Assembly: GCA_964627795.1 (NCBI GenBank)
Contig: CAZVLF010000001.1
Location: 62,001-126,000, forward strand
Source of the DNA: CANDYO01 sp964627795
GTDB taxonomy: Bacteria > Pseudomonadota > Alphaproteobacteria > Rickettsiales > CANDYO01
Direction of reading: 5' to 3'
Length of the DNA: 64,000 nt
The translations under genes were made by a program, and so were the position numbers. The notes under the pieces are model-generated. The model did no database searches. It was given only the letters and a program-made list of their open reading frames with translations, and was not told where the DNA came from. Positions 36,274-45,758 of the stretch are shown here, one piece after another. The stretch's first letter is position 1. Each line of letters begins with the position of its first letter.

Positions 36274-38025
36274 ATGAAAATTTCGGTAAAAGATTTTAGT
36301 TGGCATATCCATGAAGCGGATGAGTCTGAGGTTTCCCTATTAATACAAAAACATCAAATTAGTGAAATAATTGCAAGGCTTTTAGTTAATCGGTCTATAC
36401 CATTAGAAAGGGTAAAAACCTATTTAAATCCAACAATTAGAGACACTCTTCCAGATCCTTTCCACCTCAAGGATATGGATAAGGCTGTAGCAGTAATAAC
36501 TAAAGCTATACTGGCTAAAGAAAAAATTGTCATTTTTGGTGATTATGATGTTGATGGAGCTACTTCTTCAGCCCTGCTAAAACGTTTTTTTAATATGCTA
36601 AATGTAGAAGTTGAAGTTTATATTCCCGACCGAATAGGAGAAGGATATGGCCCAACTAAAGACGCTTTTAATAAATTAAAAAACCAAGGGTTTTCTCTTA
36701 TTATTACCGTTGATTGTGGGACATCTTCATTTGAAGCATTAGAATTTGCAAAAGAGAATAATTTAAAAGTTGTAGTTATTGATCATCATCTTTCTAGTGA
36801 AAACTTACCGCCTGCAGAAGCAATTGTAAACCCTAACCGTCGTGATGAAACTAGTAAATATGGATATCTTGCAGCTGTAGGTGTAGCTTTCTTAACTTCA
36901 GTAGCCCTTATTTCAAAACTAAGAAGCGAAGGATATTTTATTGATAAAAAAGAACCCTATTTACTAAACCTATTAGATATTGTAGCGATAGGAACAGTTT
37001 GTGACGTTGTGCCTTTAGAAGATTTAAACAGAAGCTTCGTTGTACAAGGATTAAAAATCTTAAACAAACAACAAAACACAGGAATCCGAGCCTTTTGTAA
37101 GTTACTTGGGATAGAACATGAATTAACCTCTTATCATTTGGGATATGTTATTGGACCTAGAATTAATGCATGTGGAAGAGTTGGAGAATCTTGGATTGGC
37201 TCAAAAATTTTATCAACTGAAGATGAAATAGAAGCAAGTGAACTTGCAAAGCGGCTTGAAGTTTATAACGCAGAAAGAAGAGCTATTGAATACACAGTTT
37301 TTGAACAAGCACTTATTCAAGCGAAAGAGCAAGCTAAAAATAATTTTTTTATTTTAGTAGCATGTGAAAATTGGCATCAAGGAGTGGTTGGCATTGTTGC
37401 AGGGAGATTAAAAGAAATTTTCAATAAACCTATTGCTGTCGTTAGCATTTTAAATGATATGGGCAAAGCATCTTGCCGCTCAATCCCTGGCATTGATTTT
37501 GGCTCAGCCGTAGTAGCTGCAAAAGAAGCTGGATTACTCACCAGTGGAGGCGGTCATAAAATGGCAGCAGGATTTACTCTTGAAATGTCAAAATTAGAGA
37601 AAGTGCATCACTTTCTTAACGAAAGATTTCTTGATGAACTATCTAAAATTAGTGATAAAAATAAAAGATATTTTGATGCATATGTTTCAGTTGAGGGCGT
37701 ACATTTAAAATTAGCTAAGGAAATAGAAAAGATTGGCCCTTTTGGTCCAAGTAATCCAGAACCTAAATTCATGCTAAAAAAAGTTTATATAGTTAAACAT
37801 AATATTTTTGGAGAAAATCATATTAGTTGTTTTGTAGCTTGTGCAAATGACAAAAATAACTCTAAATTATTGAAATTAGACGCTTTTAGAAGCCTAGAAA
37901 CTCAAATTGGAAAAATAATTTTATCTCACACAGGACCATTGGATGTAATTGGACATATCAGGATCAATCGTTGGAAGGGAAACGAAATAACCAACTTTGT
38001 CATTGAAGACATAATAGCTTTATGA
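36274..38025 (+). CDS. recJ: Single-stranded-DNA-specific exonuclease RecJ
   Basis: RecJ is a 5'-3' ssDNA exonuclease of recombination and repair. The 583-aa protein has the DHH-family metal motifs 'IFGDYDVDGATSSALL', 'IITVDCGTSS' and 'VVIDHHLSSENLPPA', then 'DIVAIGTVCDVVPL'. The DHHA1 motif 'LTSGGGHKMAAGFT' and a C-terminal OB-like domain follow. All catalytic motifs are intact. It is transcribed away from the MFS gene upstream, and a second MFS gene follows 35 nt later. Confidence 0.96.
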   Translation: MKISVKDFSWHIHEADESEVSLLIQKHQISEIIARLLVNRSIPLERVKTYLNPTIRDTLPDPFHLKDMDKAVAVITKAILAKEKIVIFGDYDVDGATSSALLKRFFNMLNVEVEVYIPDRIGEGYGPTKDAFNKLKNQGFSLIITVDCGTSSFEALEFAKENNLKVVVIDHHLSSENLPPAEAIVNPNRRDETSKYGYLAAVGVAFLTSVALISKLRSEGYFIDKKEPYLLNLLDIVAIGTVCDVVPLEDLNRSFVVQGLKILNKQQNTGIRAFCKLLGIEHELTSYHLGYVIGPRINACGRVGESWIGSKILSTEDEIEASELAKRLEVYNAERRAIEYTVFEQALIQAKEQAKNNFFILVACENWHQGVVGIVAGRLKEIFNKPIAVVSILNDMGKASCRSIPGIDFGSAVVAAKEAGLLTSGGGHKMAAGFTLEMSKLEKVHHFLNERFLDELSKISDKNKRYFDAYVSVEGVHLKLAKEIEKIGPFGPSNPEPKFMLKKVYIVKHNIFGENHISCFVACANDKNNSKLLKLDAFRSLETQIGKIILSHTGPLDVIGHIRINRWKGNEITNFVIEDIIAL

Positions 38026-38060
38026 TAAAGATAATACTCTAAAATTTACAGGGCATTAAA

Positions 38061-39281
38061 ATGGAAAGAAAAAATAAACATATTATGTTTTTTATTATTT
38101 GGTCATTAGTTACCTTATTTTATTGCTATCAATATGTACTTCGCCTTCTACCAAATGTCATAATGCCTGAATTAATGAAGCAATTCTCCATTGGAGCAAA
38201 AGAATTCGGTGACTTTGCAGGAATTTACTACATCGGATATGTTTTGATGCAAATTCCAATTGGAATTCTGCTAAGCCGCTTTGGAGCAAAAAAAATTATT
38301 CCTATTTCAATTATTATTGCCGCTCTTGGAACTTTACCAATGGGTTTAGACACTTCTTGGCAATTAGTTATATTTGGAAGATTTATGATTGGAGTAGGCA
38401 CTTCTGCAGCTATAGTTGGAGCATTTCAAATCTTTCGTGAAATATTTCCTAATCATTTTGCTAGAATGATTGGAAGCTTAGTATGTGTAGGGCTGTTAAC
38501 AGCCATATATATAAGTAAGCCCTTAAGCATTATGAGTAATAATATTGGCTTTAGGGAAATGATTCTTTTTTTAGTAATTGCAGGAATTATTCTTGCAATT
38601 ATTTCTTTTATATTCTTGCCGCAATTAAAGGAAAGCACAACTCCTAATGTTTTACAAGATATTAAAGAGATAATCTTTAATAAGAAAGTAATTTTAATGA
38701 GCATGCTCGCAGGGTTAATGGTAGCACCTTTAGAAGGATTCGCAGATGCATGGGGAACAGCCTTCATTAGAATGGTTTATGGAATTGAAAGAGAAACAGC
38801 AGATTCTATTGTATCATCTATTTTAACAGGCATGTGTATTGGATCAATAATTCTTCCCTTTATTGCAGATAAAACTAAGTCTTATTATGGAACTATCATA
38901 ACTTCAGGCGTAATTATGGCGGGATCATTTGGATTAATGTTAACTGGCATACCTAATAATTTCTCTCTTTATGCATTATGTTTATTAATTGGTATATGTT
39001 GCGCATATCAAATTGTTATTATTTCACATATTTCTACATTTGTAAAATTACCTTTAAGTGGAATGACTTCGGCTGTTAGTAACATGATAATTATGGCTTT
39101 TGGTTTTATTTTTCATAAACTTATAGCATCAATAATAGAAAATGATCCTAATAAAACCTATGTGGACGAAATACCTGTTTATAGCTTTGATGCATATATT
39201 AATGGCATATCAATAATACCTATGGCATTGATATTATCAGTTATTGGGTTTAGTTACTTAGTATATATAAGAAAATTATAA
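38061..39281 (+). CDS. MFS transporter
   Basis: This is a 406-aa, 12-helix carrier, similar in layout to rickettsial MFS paralogues of the nitrate/phthalate-like branch. It has 'QYVLRLLPNVIMPELMKQF' in helix 1, 'MQIPIGILLSRFGAKKIIPI' between helices 2 and 3, and 'GRFMIGVGTSAAIVGAFQIF' in helix 4. It follows recJ by 35 nt and may be co-transcribed. A hairpin follows. Substrate unknown. Confidence 0.85.
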   Translation: MERKNKHIMFFIIWSLVTLFYCYQYVLRLLPNVIMPELMKQFSIGAKEFGDFAGIYYIGYVLMQIPIGILLSRFGAKKIIPISIIIAALGTLPMGLDTSWQLVIFGRFMIGVGTSAAIVGAFQIFREIFPNHFARMIGSLVCVGLLTAIYISKPLSIMSNNIGFREMILFLVIAGIILAIISFIFLPQLKESTTPNVLQDIKEIIFNKKVILMSMLAGLMVAPLEGFADAWGTAFIRMVYGIERETADSIVSSILTGMCIGSIILPFIADKTKSYYGTIITSGVIMAGSFGLMLTGIPNNFSLYALCLLIGICCAYQIVIISHISTFVKLPLSGMTSAVSNMIIMAFGFIFHKLIASIIENDPNKTYVDEIPVYSFDAYINGISIIPMALILSVIGFSYLVYIRKL

Positions 39282-39304
39282 GCTTAAATTAATAAGCTAA
39301 AATT

Positions 39305-39331
39305 AGTAGCTTTTTAAATAAGCTACTTTGC
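39305..39331 (+). terminator. Terminator-like hairpin after the MFS gene
   Basis: AGTAGCTT (39305-39312) pairs with AAGCTACT (39320-39327) around a 7-nt loop, followed by TTTG. It lies 24 nt after the stop. The stem is only moderately stable. Confidence 0.5.
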
Positions 39332-39416
39332 TCCAATAATTATTAGTTTATTTTTATAATGCACAAGTATGCAAAATCTATTATTCTAGTTGCCAAAATA
39401 TTTAAAATAAATAATT

Positions 39417-40496
39417 TTAATATCTTACCAACTGATTATCTCTTCTTCTTATATTTTTTCTATGCATCGGCAAATAAACTTTATCGGCTTGGTAACTCTT
39501 AGATTCTTTTGATTTTTTTCGAGAAAGAGCATTAAAAAGTAATTTAATGTTTTCTTCTAATATACCATTATATTGTGGCTTAGATTTTATAAGATCTTTT
39601 AAAAGAAATATTTTTGTTCTGATTTCAGGATCATTTTGAATTAAATTTAAATCTTTTTTAAAATTAGGATTATTCTCAGGAGTAAATTTTCCTTTAAGCA
39701 TTTTAGCAATAATTTCATTAAAACTTGGAGCTTCCAATATAGAATAAAAATCTTCTTCTTTTGCAATAGAATTACTAATAGAACTATTATCCTTGGTTGA
39801 ATTAGTATTGGTCTGGTTTGATTGATTATCTTCTTTTTTATCAAAAGAAAAATATGATAGCCAACTCATTAAACCACTATAAGTGCCAATACCTAAAATT
39901 TTAAAAGGCCTTATTGAAAAAATTATCTTACAATTAGTATCTAATAAATCAGCTAATTGCTCCTCTCTTATTTTCTTGTATAACTCTTGATTAGAAAATT
40001 TATAGTGCCCACTTTCAATCGATAAGAATGAAATCTTTTTCCTTTCATTAATTCCTATCCTTCCTGCCAAGCTTGTTTGCTTAGCACCAAGAACACTACT
40101 ATGTTGAAGAAAGCCTCTTTCTTTCTTGAAACAATAAAGTTCATTTTTTGATCCATTACAAAACCATATTCAATTCCTGTATCAAGTTTACCTCCATTAG
40201 AAAACTCTTCTATAATTTTATATCTATTATTAATTTTTATATGAAATATATTTTCCTTTCCAATCCTACCATCATAATATACATAACCTTTTTTCTTAGA
40301 ATCTTTCTCTTCTTTAAACCTTAGTGTATCATCTATTTCCTTTCTATAAGAACTATTTGATAAATCCATTACCTTAAGTTGATTATCTTTATTAGTGGTT
40401 ATGTTTTTTAAAAAGTTATTCTTTAAATCAAGATTTAGTTGTGCAATATTTTTTTTCTTCTTCCGCTAAGTTATCATAATTTTTTGTTTGGCTCAT
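39417..40496 (-). pseudogene. Hypothetical gene broken by two homopolymer frameshifts
   Basis: Three pieces on the minus strand read as one protein if two single-base slips are corrected. It starts at the ATG 40496 behind a perfect AAGGAG, giving 'MSQTKNYDNLAEEEKK'. In the run of eight A/T bases 40449-40456 the frame must change to reach 'IAQLNLDLKNNFLKNITTN' and then 'MDLSNSSYRKEIDDTLRFK'. At the four-base run 40160-40163 it changes again to 'ELYCFKKERGFLQHSS' and 'GRIGINERKKISFLSIESG'. The final 200 residues are open. No family is recognised. The C-terminal part is basic and polar with a Ser/Thr/Asn/Gln-rich stretch. It is either a young pseudogene, two sequencing errors, or a slippage-regulated gene. 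Confidence 0.6.
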
Positions 40497-40630
40497 AATA
40501 AACTCCTTTAGTAATTAGTCCACTTCTATAAGGTTATAAGATTTGTCATAAAAAAAAGCCCTGTTTTTTTATAGGTCTTTAGTTGTAACTTTTATATAAC
40601 CCGATTACTTACTTAAAAAGAAAACAACAT

Positions 40631-40783
40631 CTAAACATCATCTATCTTTATCTCATTTCCTCCTAAAAAAACTACCATTTCTTGGCAAGTATTATTACCT
40701 TCTAACATACTTGTTTGCGTTTCAATGGAACGTACGAAGTTACCTAATTCTATATCCGCATTGTTTAAAGATGGCACTACCAT
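40631..40783 (-). CDS. Small hypothetical ORF (50 aa)
   Basis: This is a short frame 5 nt after the 126-aa hypothetical gene, starting 'MVVPSLNNADIELG' and ending 'GGNEIKIDDV'. It has acidic composition and no signal or membrane segment. It could be a separate peptide or the displaced C-terminus of the upstream gene after a frameshift. The 130 bases between it and the pseudogene start hold only an AT-rich stretch. Confidence 0.3.
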   Translation of the reverse strand: MVVPSLNNADIELGNFVRSIETQTSMLEGNNTCQEMVVFLGGNEIKIDDV

Positions 40784-40788
40784 ACTAT

Positions 40789-41169
40789 CTAAATTACATT
40801 GTCAAAAGTAGTAGGACTATCTTTAACTTGATCATCATGCGGCTCTTGCGGCTGAGTGTTTTTTTTTAAATTTACAAGTTTCTGTATATTTTGCTGCCTC
40901 TTTTCATATTCATCAGCATAAGAAGAGCATATATTATATAGAATGCCTTGATTATAATTTTTTATAATTGAAAAACATATTTCCTTTCTAAAACAGCCAA
41001 TCACAGCTAAAACTGCACTTCCTGCTATAGCCCCAACAATAGCCTCAAGTAATGCATTAGCAATGCCTTCCTCTTTAGAAGAGCTATCTGCTTGAGTTCC
41101 ATTAATTGTTGGTACCATTGTTGGGTAAGAGGTAGGAAACACCATATTTTCATCGTATATTTCTTTCAT
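40789..41169 (-). CDS. Hypothetical protein with glycine-rich membrane hairpin
   Basis: This 126-aa protein of no recognised family has a polar N-terminus, one strongly hydrophobic Gly/Ala-rich segment ('ANALLEAIVGAIAGSAVLAV', about 38-58) and a polar, Gln/Asp-rich C-terminus. The GxxxG-like pattern could mediate helix packing or membrane insertion. It lies downstream of the rplI terminator on the same strand. AGGAAAAAT precedes the ATG. Confidence 0.5.
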   Translation of the reverse strand: MKEIYDENMVFPTSYPTMVPTINGTQADSSSKEEGIANALLEAIVGAIAGSAVLAVIGCFRKEICFSIIKNYNQGILYNICSSYADEYEKRQQNIQKLVNLKKNTQPQEPHDDQVKDSPTTFDNVI

Positions 41170-41294
41170 ATTTTTCCTTTATATTTAATTATCTTTTTCT
41201 ACCAGAAGTAGAAGATATAATTACAAAATTACCTAATATAAATCAATAAGGAAAATTATAGTATAAAAAATAACCTACAACCATGTTATGATAA

Positions 41295-41325
41295 TAAAAA
41301 AAAGCCCTGTTTTAACACAGGGCTT
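41295..41325 (-). terminator. Rho-independent terminator of rpsF-rpsR-rplI
   Basis: AAGCCCTGT (41302-41310) pairs with ACAGGGCTT (41317-41325) around a 6-nt loop, followed on the minus strand by a run of eight T. It lies 26 nt after the rplI stop. Confidence 0.92.
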
Positions 41326-41351
41326 AACAAAACTCTTCCGCGTGAGTAAAG

Positions 41352-41864
41352 TTATTCGTTTTCTTTAGCCTTTTTGGGAGGAGCTAAGAAATCTTTTTGT
41401 AATTCTTCAGCTTCACTTTCAGTACGAGCAACACTCACATAAAGAGTTGCATGTAAATCTGAATGAAGAAGAATTGTAACTTCATGAACACCAACGTATT
41501 TAATTGGGCTATTAACATGAACTTCAGCATGAGAAAGCTGCTGATTTAATGTTTTATTAGCAGAATCAACAATATCTCTTGGAGAAACAGAACCAAATAA
41601 CTTTCCATCCTCTCCTGCTTGGCGAACAATACTAACAAAACGCTTATCGATAACTGCATGAATAGTTTTTGCTTTTTCTAACTTAGCAGCGCTTTGAGCT
41701 TCTAACTCAGCCTTTTTTGTAAGGAAAGCTTGTTTGTTAGCTTCTGTTGCTCTTAAGGCTTTCTTTAAAGGGATCAAGTAATTGCGTGCATAACCTGGCT
41801 TAACAGACACTAAAGCACCCATTTCACCAAGGTGTTTAATTCTCTCTAATAAAATAACTTCCAT
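41352..41864 (-). CDS. rplI: 50S ribosomal protein L9
   Basis: L9 has two RNA-binding domains joined by a long helix. The 170-aa sequence begins 'MEVILLERIKHLGEMGALVS' and has 'VKPGYARNYLIPLKKALRAT', 'DGKLFGSVSPRDIVD' and 'YVGVHEVTILLHSDLHATL'. A charged C-terminal extension (KKAKENE) is present. It is the third gene of rpsF-rpsR-rplI. Confidence 0.96.
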   Translation of the reverse strand: MEVILLERIKHLGEMGALVSVKPGYARNYLIPLKKALRATEANKQAFLTKKAELEAQSAAKLEKAKTIHAVIDKRFVSIVRQAGEDGKLFGSVSPRDIVDSANKTLNQQLSHAEVHVNSPIKYVGVHEVTILLHSDLHATLYVSVARTESEAEELQKDFLAPPKKAKENE

Positions 41865-41891
41865 TTTTATTTCCTCAAATTTCTTATCAAA

Positions 41892-42146
41892 CTATACATC
41901 AGAGAATGGTAATAAAGCCAGAACTCTTGCTGTTTTAATAGCTTTAACTAATTTTCTATGCTTGCTTGCACAAACGCCTGTTATTCTTCTTGGTAAAATT
42001 CTTCCACGAGCAGAAATAAAGCGCGACATTAATTTTACATCTTTATAATCAATTTCAGGAGCATTGCTTCCAGTTAGTGGACAACCTTTACTGTGACGAC
42101 GAAAAAATACCTTTTTATTTTTGAAGTCATTCGTAGCTGATTTCAT
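41892..42146 (-). CDS. rpsR: 30S ribosomal protein S18
   Basis: S18 pairs with S6 on the 30S platform. The 84-aa protein has 'IDYKDVKLMSRFISARGRIL', 'PRRITGVCASKHRKLVKAIK' and 'ARVLALLPF'. It lies 5 nt after rpsF. Confidence 0.96.
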   Translation of the reverse strand: MKSATNDFKNKKVFFRRHSKGCPLTGSNAPEIDYKDVKLMSRFISARGRILPRRITGVCASKHRKLVKAIKTARVLALLPFSDV

Positions 42147-42151
42147 ATATA

Positions 42152-42514
42152 CTACTCCTTACTATCTAAATTTTCTTTTTCTTCATCTCCATGATTTTTA
42201 GCAATTGGAGCCGAAGGATTTTTACTAATTGTGTCAACTTTAACAGACACATAACGAAGAATATCCTCGTTAAGAGAAAGCTTACGCTCTAATTCTTTTA
42301 CAGCCGCAACTGGCGAATTAATTCCTAAAAATGTATAGTGCGCTTTGTTAGCTTTTTTAATTGGATAAGCCAAGTCTTTAAGTCCCCATTGTTCCGTTTT
42401 AACAATAGAACCACCATTATCTGATAAGGTCTTCACGAAACCAGCTGTTAATTTTTCAACATCACTTGCAGACACTTCTTGTCTAGTAATAAATATTGTC
42501 TCATAAAGAGGCAT
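42152..42514 (-). CDS. rpsF: 30S ribosomal protein S6
   Basis: S6 binds with S18. From the ATG at 42514 (120 aa) it begins 'MPLYETIFITRQEVSASDVE', the family pattern, with GGAG 9 nt upstream. A start six codons earlier is unlikely. 'EQWGLKDLAYPIKKANKAHY' is conserved, and the C-terminal tail is acidic. It is the first gene of the operon. Confidence 0.95.
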   Translation of the reverse strand: MPLYETIFITRQEVSASDVEKLTAGFVKTLSDNGGSIVKTEQWGLKDLAYPIKKANKAHYTFLGINSPVAAVKELERKLSLNEDILRYVSVKVDTISKNPSAPIAKNHGDEEKENLDSKE

Positions 42515-42555
42515 AAGAATACACTCCTGCATATTTTATAATCTTAAAGAACTAA

Positions 42556-42583
42556 ACAATACATTTTTTCTTTAAATTTGCAA
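42556..42583 (-). promoter_or_regulatory. Candidate promoter of rpsF-rpsR-rplI
   Basis: On the minus strand there is TTGCAA (42578-42583), a 16-nt spacer and TATTGT (42556-42561), about 42 nt before the rpsF start. The -10 match is moderate. Confidence 0.4.
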
Positions 42584-42643
42584 GAGGAGATTTGCATTCT
42601 TTAATTTTTTTTTCAAAATTAATTTAGTTAAGGCAACTAAGAT

Positions 42644-43450
42644 TTAACTTTTATCGCCAGAATAACTTTTTCTTAAACCCATTGCAAGAATAGCTGCGGT
42701 TGCTAGCATCACCATTGCAATAATAAGCGTTGCTAACACATTAATAACAGGGCTTACTCCAAATCTTATTCTTGAATATATTAACATGGGCAATGTTGTT
42801 GTTCCCGGACCAGATGTAAAACTTGCAATTATTAAGTCATCCAATGATATTGTAAAACATAAAAGCCAACCTGAAATAAGTGCAGGCGCAATTAGTGGAG
42901 TGGTTATAAGGAAAAATACTTTAAGCGGAGTAGCACCTAAATCAAGAGCCGCTTCTTCAAAGGAGGGGTCAAGCTCTGATAATTTACTTTGCACTAATAA
43001 AGCAACATAAGTTACCCCAATAACCATATGAGCAATTATCACAGTTTCAATACCAAATTTATCAGGAAAGCCAACAAGTTTATTAAAAGTTAAAAATATA
43101 AGCGATATAGAAAAACCCGTTACAATTTCAGGGACTACTAATGGTATAGGAAGAAGAATTGAGAAAACTGATCTACCTTTAAAATAACTAATTCTTTGTA
43201 AGGCAAGCGCAGCTAGTGTTCCAATTATAACCGAGCCGGTTGCTGACAAGGATGCAACTTCAAAACTTGTAAAAAATGCTCTAATTATCTCTTTATCTTG
43301 CCATAACTTTTCATACCAAGTGAAAGAAAATGATTCCCAATTGGTAATTATATGAGAACTATTGAAAGAAAAAACTATTAGAACAATAATAGGTACATAA
43401 AGAAATGCAAAACCAAAAGAGCTTATAACTTTAATAAATATATTTTGCAT
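42644..43450 (-). CDS. ABC transporter permease, spermidine/putrescine type (PotC/PotI)
   Basis: This inner-membrane permease of a polyamine ABC importer has 268 aa and about six helices. The ATPase-contact EAA motif reads 'EAALDLGATPLKVFF'. Other typical blocks are 'YVPIIVLIVFSFNSS' at the start and 'ISLDDLIIASFTSGPGTTTL'. Neither the partner permease, the ATPase nor the binding protein is adjacent; they must be elsewhere if the importer works. It lies 13 nt after pccB on the same strand. Confidence 0.87.
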   Translation of the reverse strand: MQNIFIKVISSFGFAFLYVPIIVLIVFSFNSSHIITNWESFSFTWYEKLWQDKEIIRAFFTSFEVASLSATGSVIIGTLAALALQRISYFKGRSVFSILLPIPLVVPEIVTGFSISLIFLTFNKLVGFPDKFGIETVIIAHMVIGVTYVALLVQSKLSELDPSFEEAALDLGATPLKVFFLITTPLIAPALISGWLLCFTISLDDLIIASFTSGPGTTTLPMLIYSRIRFGVSPVINVLATLIIAMVMLATAAILAMGLRKSYSGDKS

Positions 43451-43463
43451 TTCTTTTTTTATC

Positions 43464-44999
43464 CTAAAGAGGAAGATTATCGTGCTTCTTCCAAGGTCTC
43501 TCTATTTTTTTAGATGCCAAACTATTAAGCGCCTTACAAATTCTCCATCTTGTATTTTGCGGCCTAATTACATCATCAATAAACCCACGAGCTGCAGCAA
43601 CATAAGGATTAGCAAATTTATCTTGATATTCTGCTATTTTTTCAGCAATAAATTCTTGGTCTGACAATTTATCACGATAAAGAATTTCTATTGCTCCTTT
43701 AGCTCCCATAACAGCGATCTCAGCATTTCCCCAAGCATAATTTATATCACCTTGAAGATGCTTAGAGTTCATTACTATATATGCTCCACCATAAGCTTTA
43801 CGGGTGATAACTGTAATTTTTGGCACCGTTGCTTCGGCATAAGCATAAAGCAATTTTGCACCATGTTTAATAATCCCATTATGTTCTTGATTTACCCCAG
43901 GCAAGAAGCCAGGCACATCCACTAAAGTAACAATAGGTATATTAAAAGCATCACAAAATCTTATAAATCTAGCCGCTTTTATTGATGCATTAATATCAAG
44001 ACATCCGGCAAGATGCATAGGCTGATTTGCTATAAAACCTACACTTCTGCCTTGCATATATCCAAATCCAATAATGATATTTTTAGCATAATCAGGCTGA
44101 AGCTCAAAAAAATCTCCTTCATCAACTATTCTACTTACTAACTCTTTCATATCATAAGGCTTATTTGGGTTACTCGGTACAAGAGTATTTAATGACATAT
44201 CAACCCTATCAGCTGGGTCTTGAGTAGGTCTTGTTGGTGCAGGACTTTTATTTGAAAGGGGTAAGAAGTTAAATAACCTTCTAATCTGCATTAAAGCTTC
44301 AACGTCATTACTAAAAGCCTTATCTGCAACCCCTGTCTTAGTTGCATGGGTAGATGCTCCACCTAAAACTTCTTGAGTTACATCTTCGTGAGTAACTGTT
44401 TTAACAACATCTGGTCCTGTAACAAACATATAAGAGGAACCTTTAACCATAAAAGTAAAATCAGTAAGAGCCGGTGAATAAACAGCCCCTCCTGCACAAG
44501 GCCCCATAATCAATGAAATTTGTGGAATAACCCCAGAAGCAATAACATTTCTTTGGAAAATTTCACCATATCCACCAAGAGAATCAACACCTTCTTGGAT
44601 TCTGGCTCCACCAGAATCATTAATTCCAATCACTGGTACGCCCATTTTCATTGCCATATCCATAATTTGGCATATCTTTTTTGCATTAGTTTCACTTAAT
44701 GACCCACCTAAAACTGTGAAGTCTTGGCTATAAATATAAACTAACCTACCATTAATTGTTCCACTACCAGTAACAACACCATCTCCTGGAAAATCATTTT
44801 TTTCCATCCCAAAGTTAGCGCATCTTTGTTGTACAAACATTCCATATTCTTCAAATGAGTCTGGGTCTAAAAGAATTTCTATCCTTTCTCTTGCTGTAAG
44901 TTTACCCTTAGCATGCTGAGTTTCTATCCTTTTAACTCCACCGCCTATTCTAGCGCGTTGGCGCTTTTCTTCTAAAATTTCATTAATCTTTGTTTGCAT
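43464..44999 (-). CDS. pccB: Propionyl-CoA carboxylase beta chain (carboxyltransferase)
   Basis: This subunit transfers the carboxyl group from biotin to propionyl-CoA, giving methylmalonyl-CoA. From the ATG at 44999 it is 511 aa, the usual length; a TTG eight codons upstream is unlikely. Signature blocks are 'KGKLTARERIEILLDPDSFE', 'GMFVQQRCANFGMEKNDFPG', 'GINDSGGARIQEGVDSLGGY', 'GPCAGGAVYSPALTDF' and 'AYGGAYIVMNSKHLQGD'. The biotin-carrying alpha subunit pccA is not adjacent, although the genes are often close in relatives. It could in principle be a related acyl-CoA carboxylase subunit. Confidence 0.93.
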   Translation of the reverse strand: MQTKINEILEEKRQRARIGGGVKRIETQHAKGKLTARERIEILLDPDSFEEYGMFVQQRCANFGMEKNDFPGDGVVTGSGTINGRLVYIYSQDFTVLGGSLSETNAKKICQIMDMAMKMGVPVIGINDSGGARIQEGVDSLGGYGEIFQRNVIASGVIPQISLIMGPCAGGAVYSPALTDFTFMVKGSSYMFVTGPDVVKTVTHEDVTQEVLGGASTHATKTGVADKAFSNDVEALMQIRRLFNFLPLSNKSPAPTRPTQDPADRVDMSLNTLVPSNPNKPYDMKELVSRIVDEGDFFELQPDYAKNIIIGFGYMQGRSVGFIANQPMHLAGCLDINASIKAARFIRFCDAFNIPIVTLVDVPGFLPGVNQEHNGIIKHGAKLLYAYAEATVPKITVITRKAYGGAYIVMNSKHLQGDINYAWGNAEIAVMGAKGAIEILYRDKLSDQEFIAEKIAEYQDKFANPYVAAARGFIDDVIRPQNTRWRICKALNSLASKKIERPWKKHDNLPL

Positions 45000-45370
45000 T
45001 ATTATAATCAACTCATATTTCAAATAATTTAATATTATTTACCATAATAATTTTTTTTAAGCAAGGAATTGATGCTATGGCGAAAATATCTAATTTACGT
45101 TTAAATTACAGCAGCATATTTTTAGCTCAATAAACTAATCTTTTTAAATAAAAAAAGATTGCCTCTTTTGGACTCCATATCAAAAGCAAAATTTAGCTCT
45201 TAGCATACAGATGGGCTATTTTTTTTATAATTATTGTAACATATAATATATTTTTAAGTTTAATTAGTGTAATCACTTAAAATTTCATCAACATAGTAAT
45301 TATTAACATATTTTAAACATTTATTAATATAAAATAAGCGAATGTATTAAATAATTTTCAAGGATGAAAA

Positions 45371-45720
45371 TTGTCTAATCAAAATCTTAGAGCCCCTCTT
45401 TTTAGAGAAGGAGTAATAAATAAAAATAATGGAAGCAAGCTAGGAAAAGTTATTGATATAGCTCCTTTATCTTTTAGGTTCTAGTCATTTGGAATATTGG
45501 CAATTGCAATAATTTTAGGTCTATTTTTATATTTCGACAAAATATACCAAACGCTATAAAGTAAAAGGGATAATAACCCCTAATAAAGGAATCATATACA
45601 TATCCCCTCAAAATCTTGAATCATAGTAAATCAACTTATTAAACAAGGTGAATATGGCAATGGATCTTAAACCCAATCTATAGCCTAAAAGGTAAACTAT
45701 AATTAAAGAAAATAAATTAA
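45371..45720 (+). pseudogene. Relic of a HlyD-type periplasmic adaptor gene
   Basis: A TTG start at 45371 behind AAGGATG gives 'SNQNLRAPLFREGVINKNNG' and 'KLGKVIDIAPLSFRF', then TAG where a Trp codon is expected. It continues with a membrane anchor 'SFGILAIAIILGLFLYF'. After a frameshift 'KGIITPNKGIIYISPQNL' appears, followed by a stop, then 'INQLIKQGEYG' and 'NPIYSLKGK' in shifting frames. This is the N-terminal third of a secretion adaptor of the bacteriocin-export type. The coiled-coil and C-terminal parts are missing, so the gene has also suffered a deletion before the exporter relic. Bases 45024-45370 hold no gene. Confidence 0.7.
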
Positions 45721-45758
45721 TCAAACTTCTGCAGTTATCATGGAACAAGCAACTTCAA

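Noticed and set aside
40546..40580. A-run, GCCCTG and T-run resembling the rplI terminator
   Set aside because: Only the left arm is shared; there is no matching right arm to make a GC stem.
45137..45160. Hairpin AATCTTTTT/AAAAAGATT after the pccB start region
   Set aside because: The stem is nearly all A-T and sits upstream of pccB, not at a gene end; such pairings are frequent by chance at this base composition.
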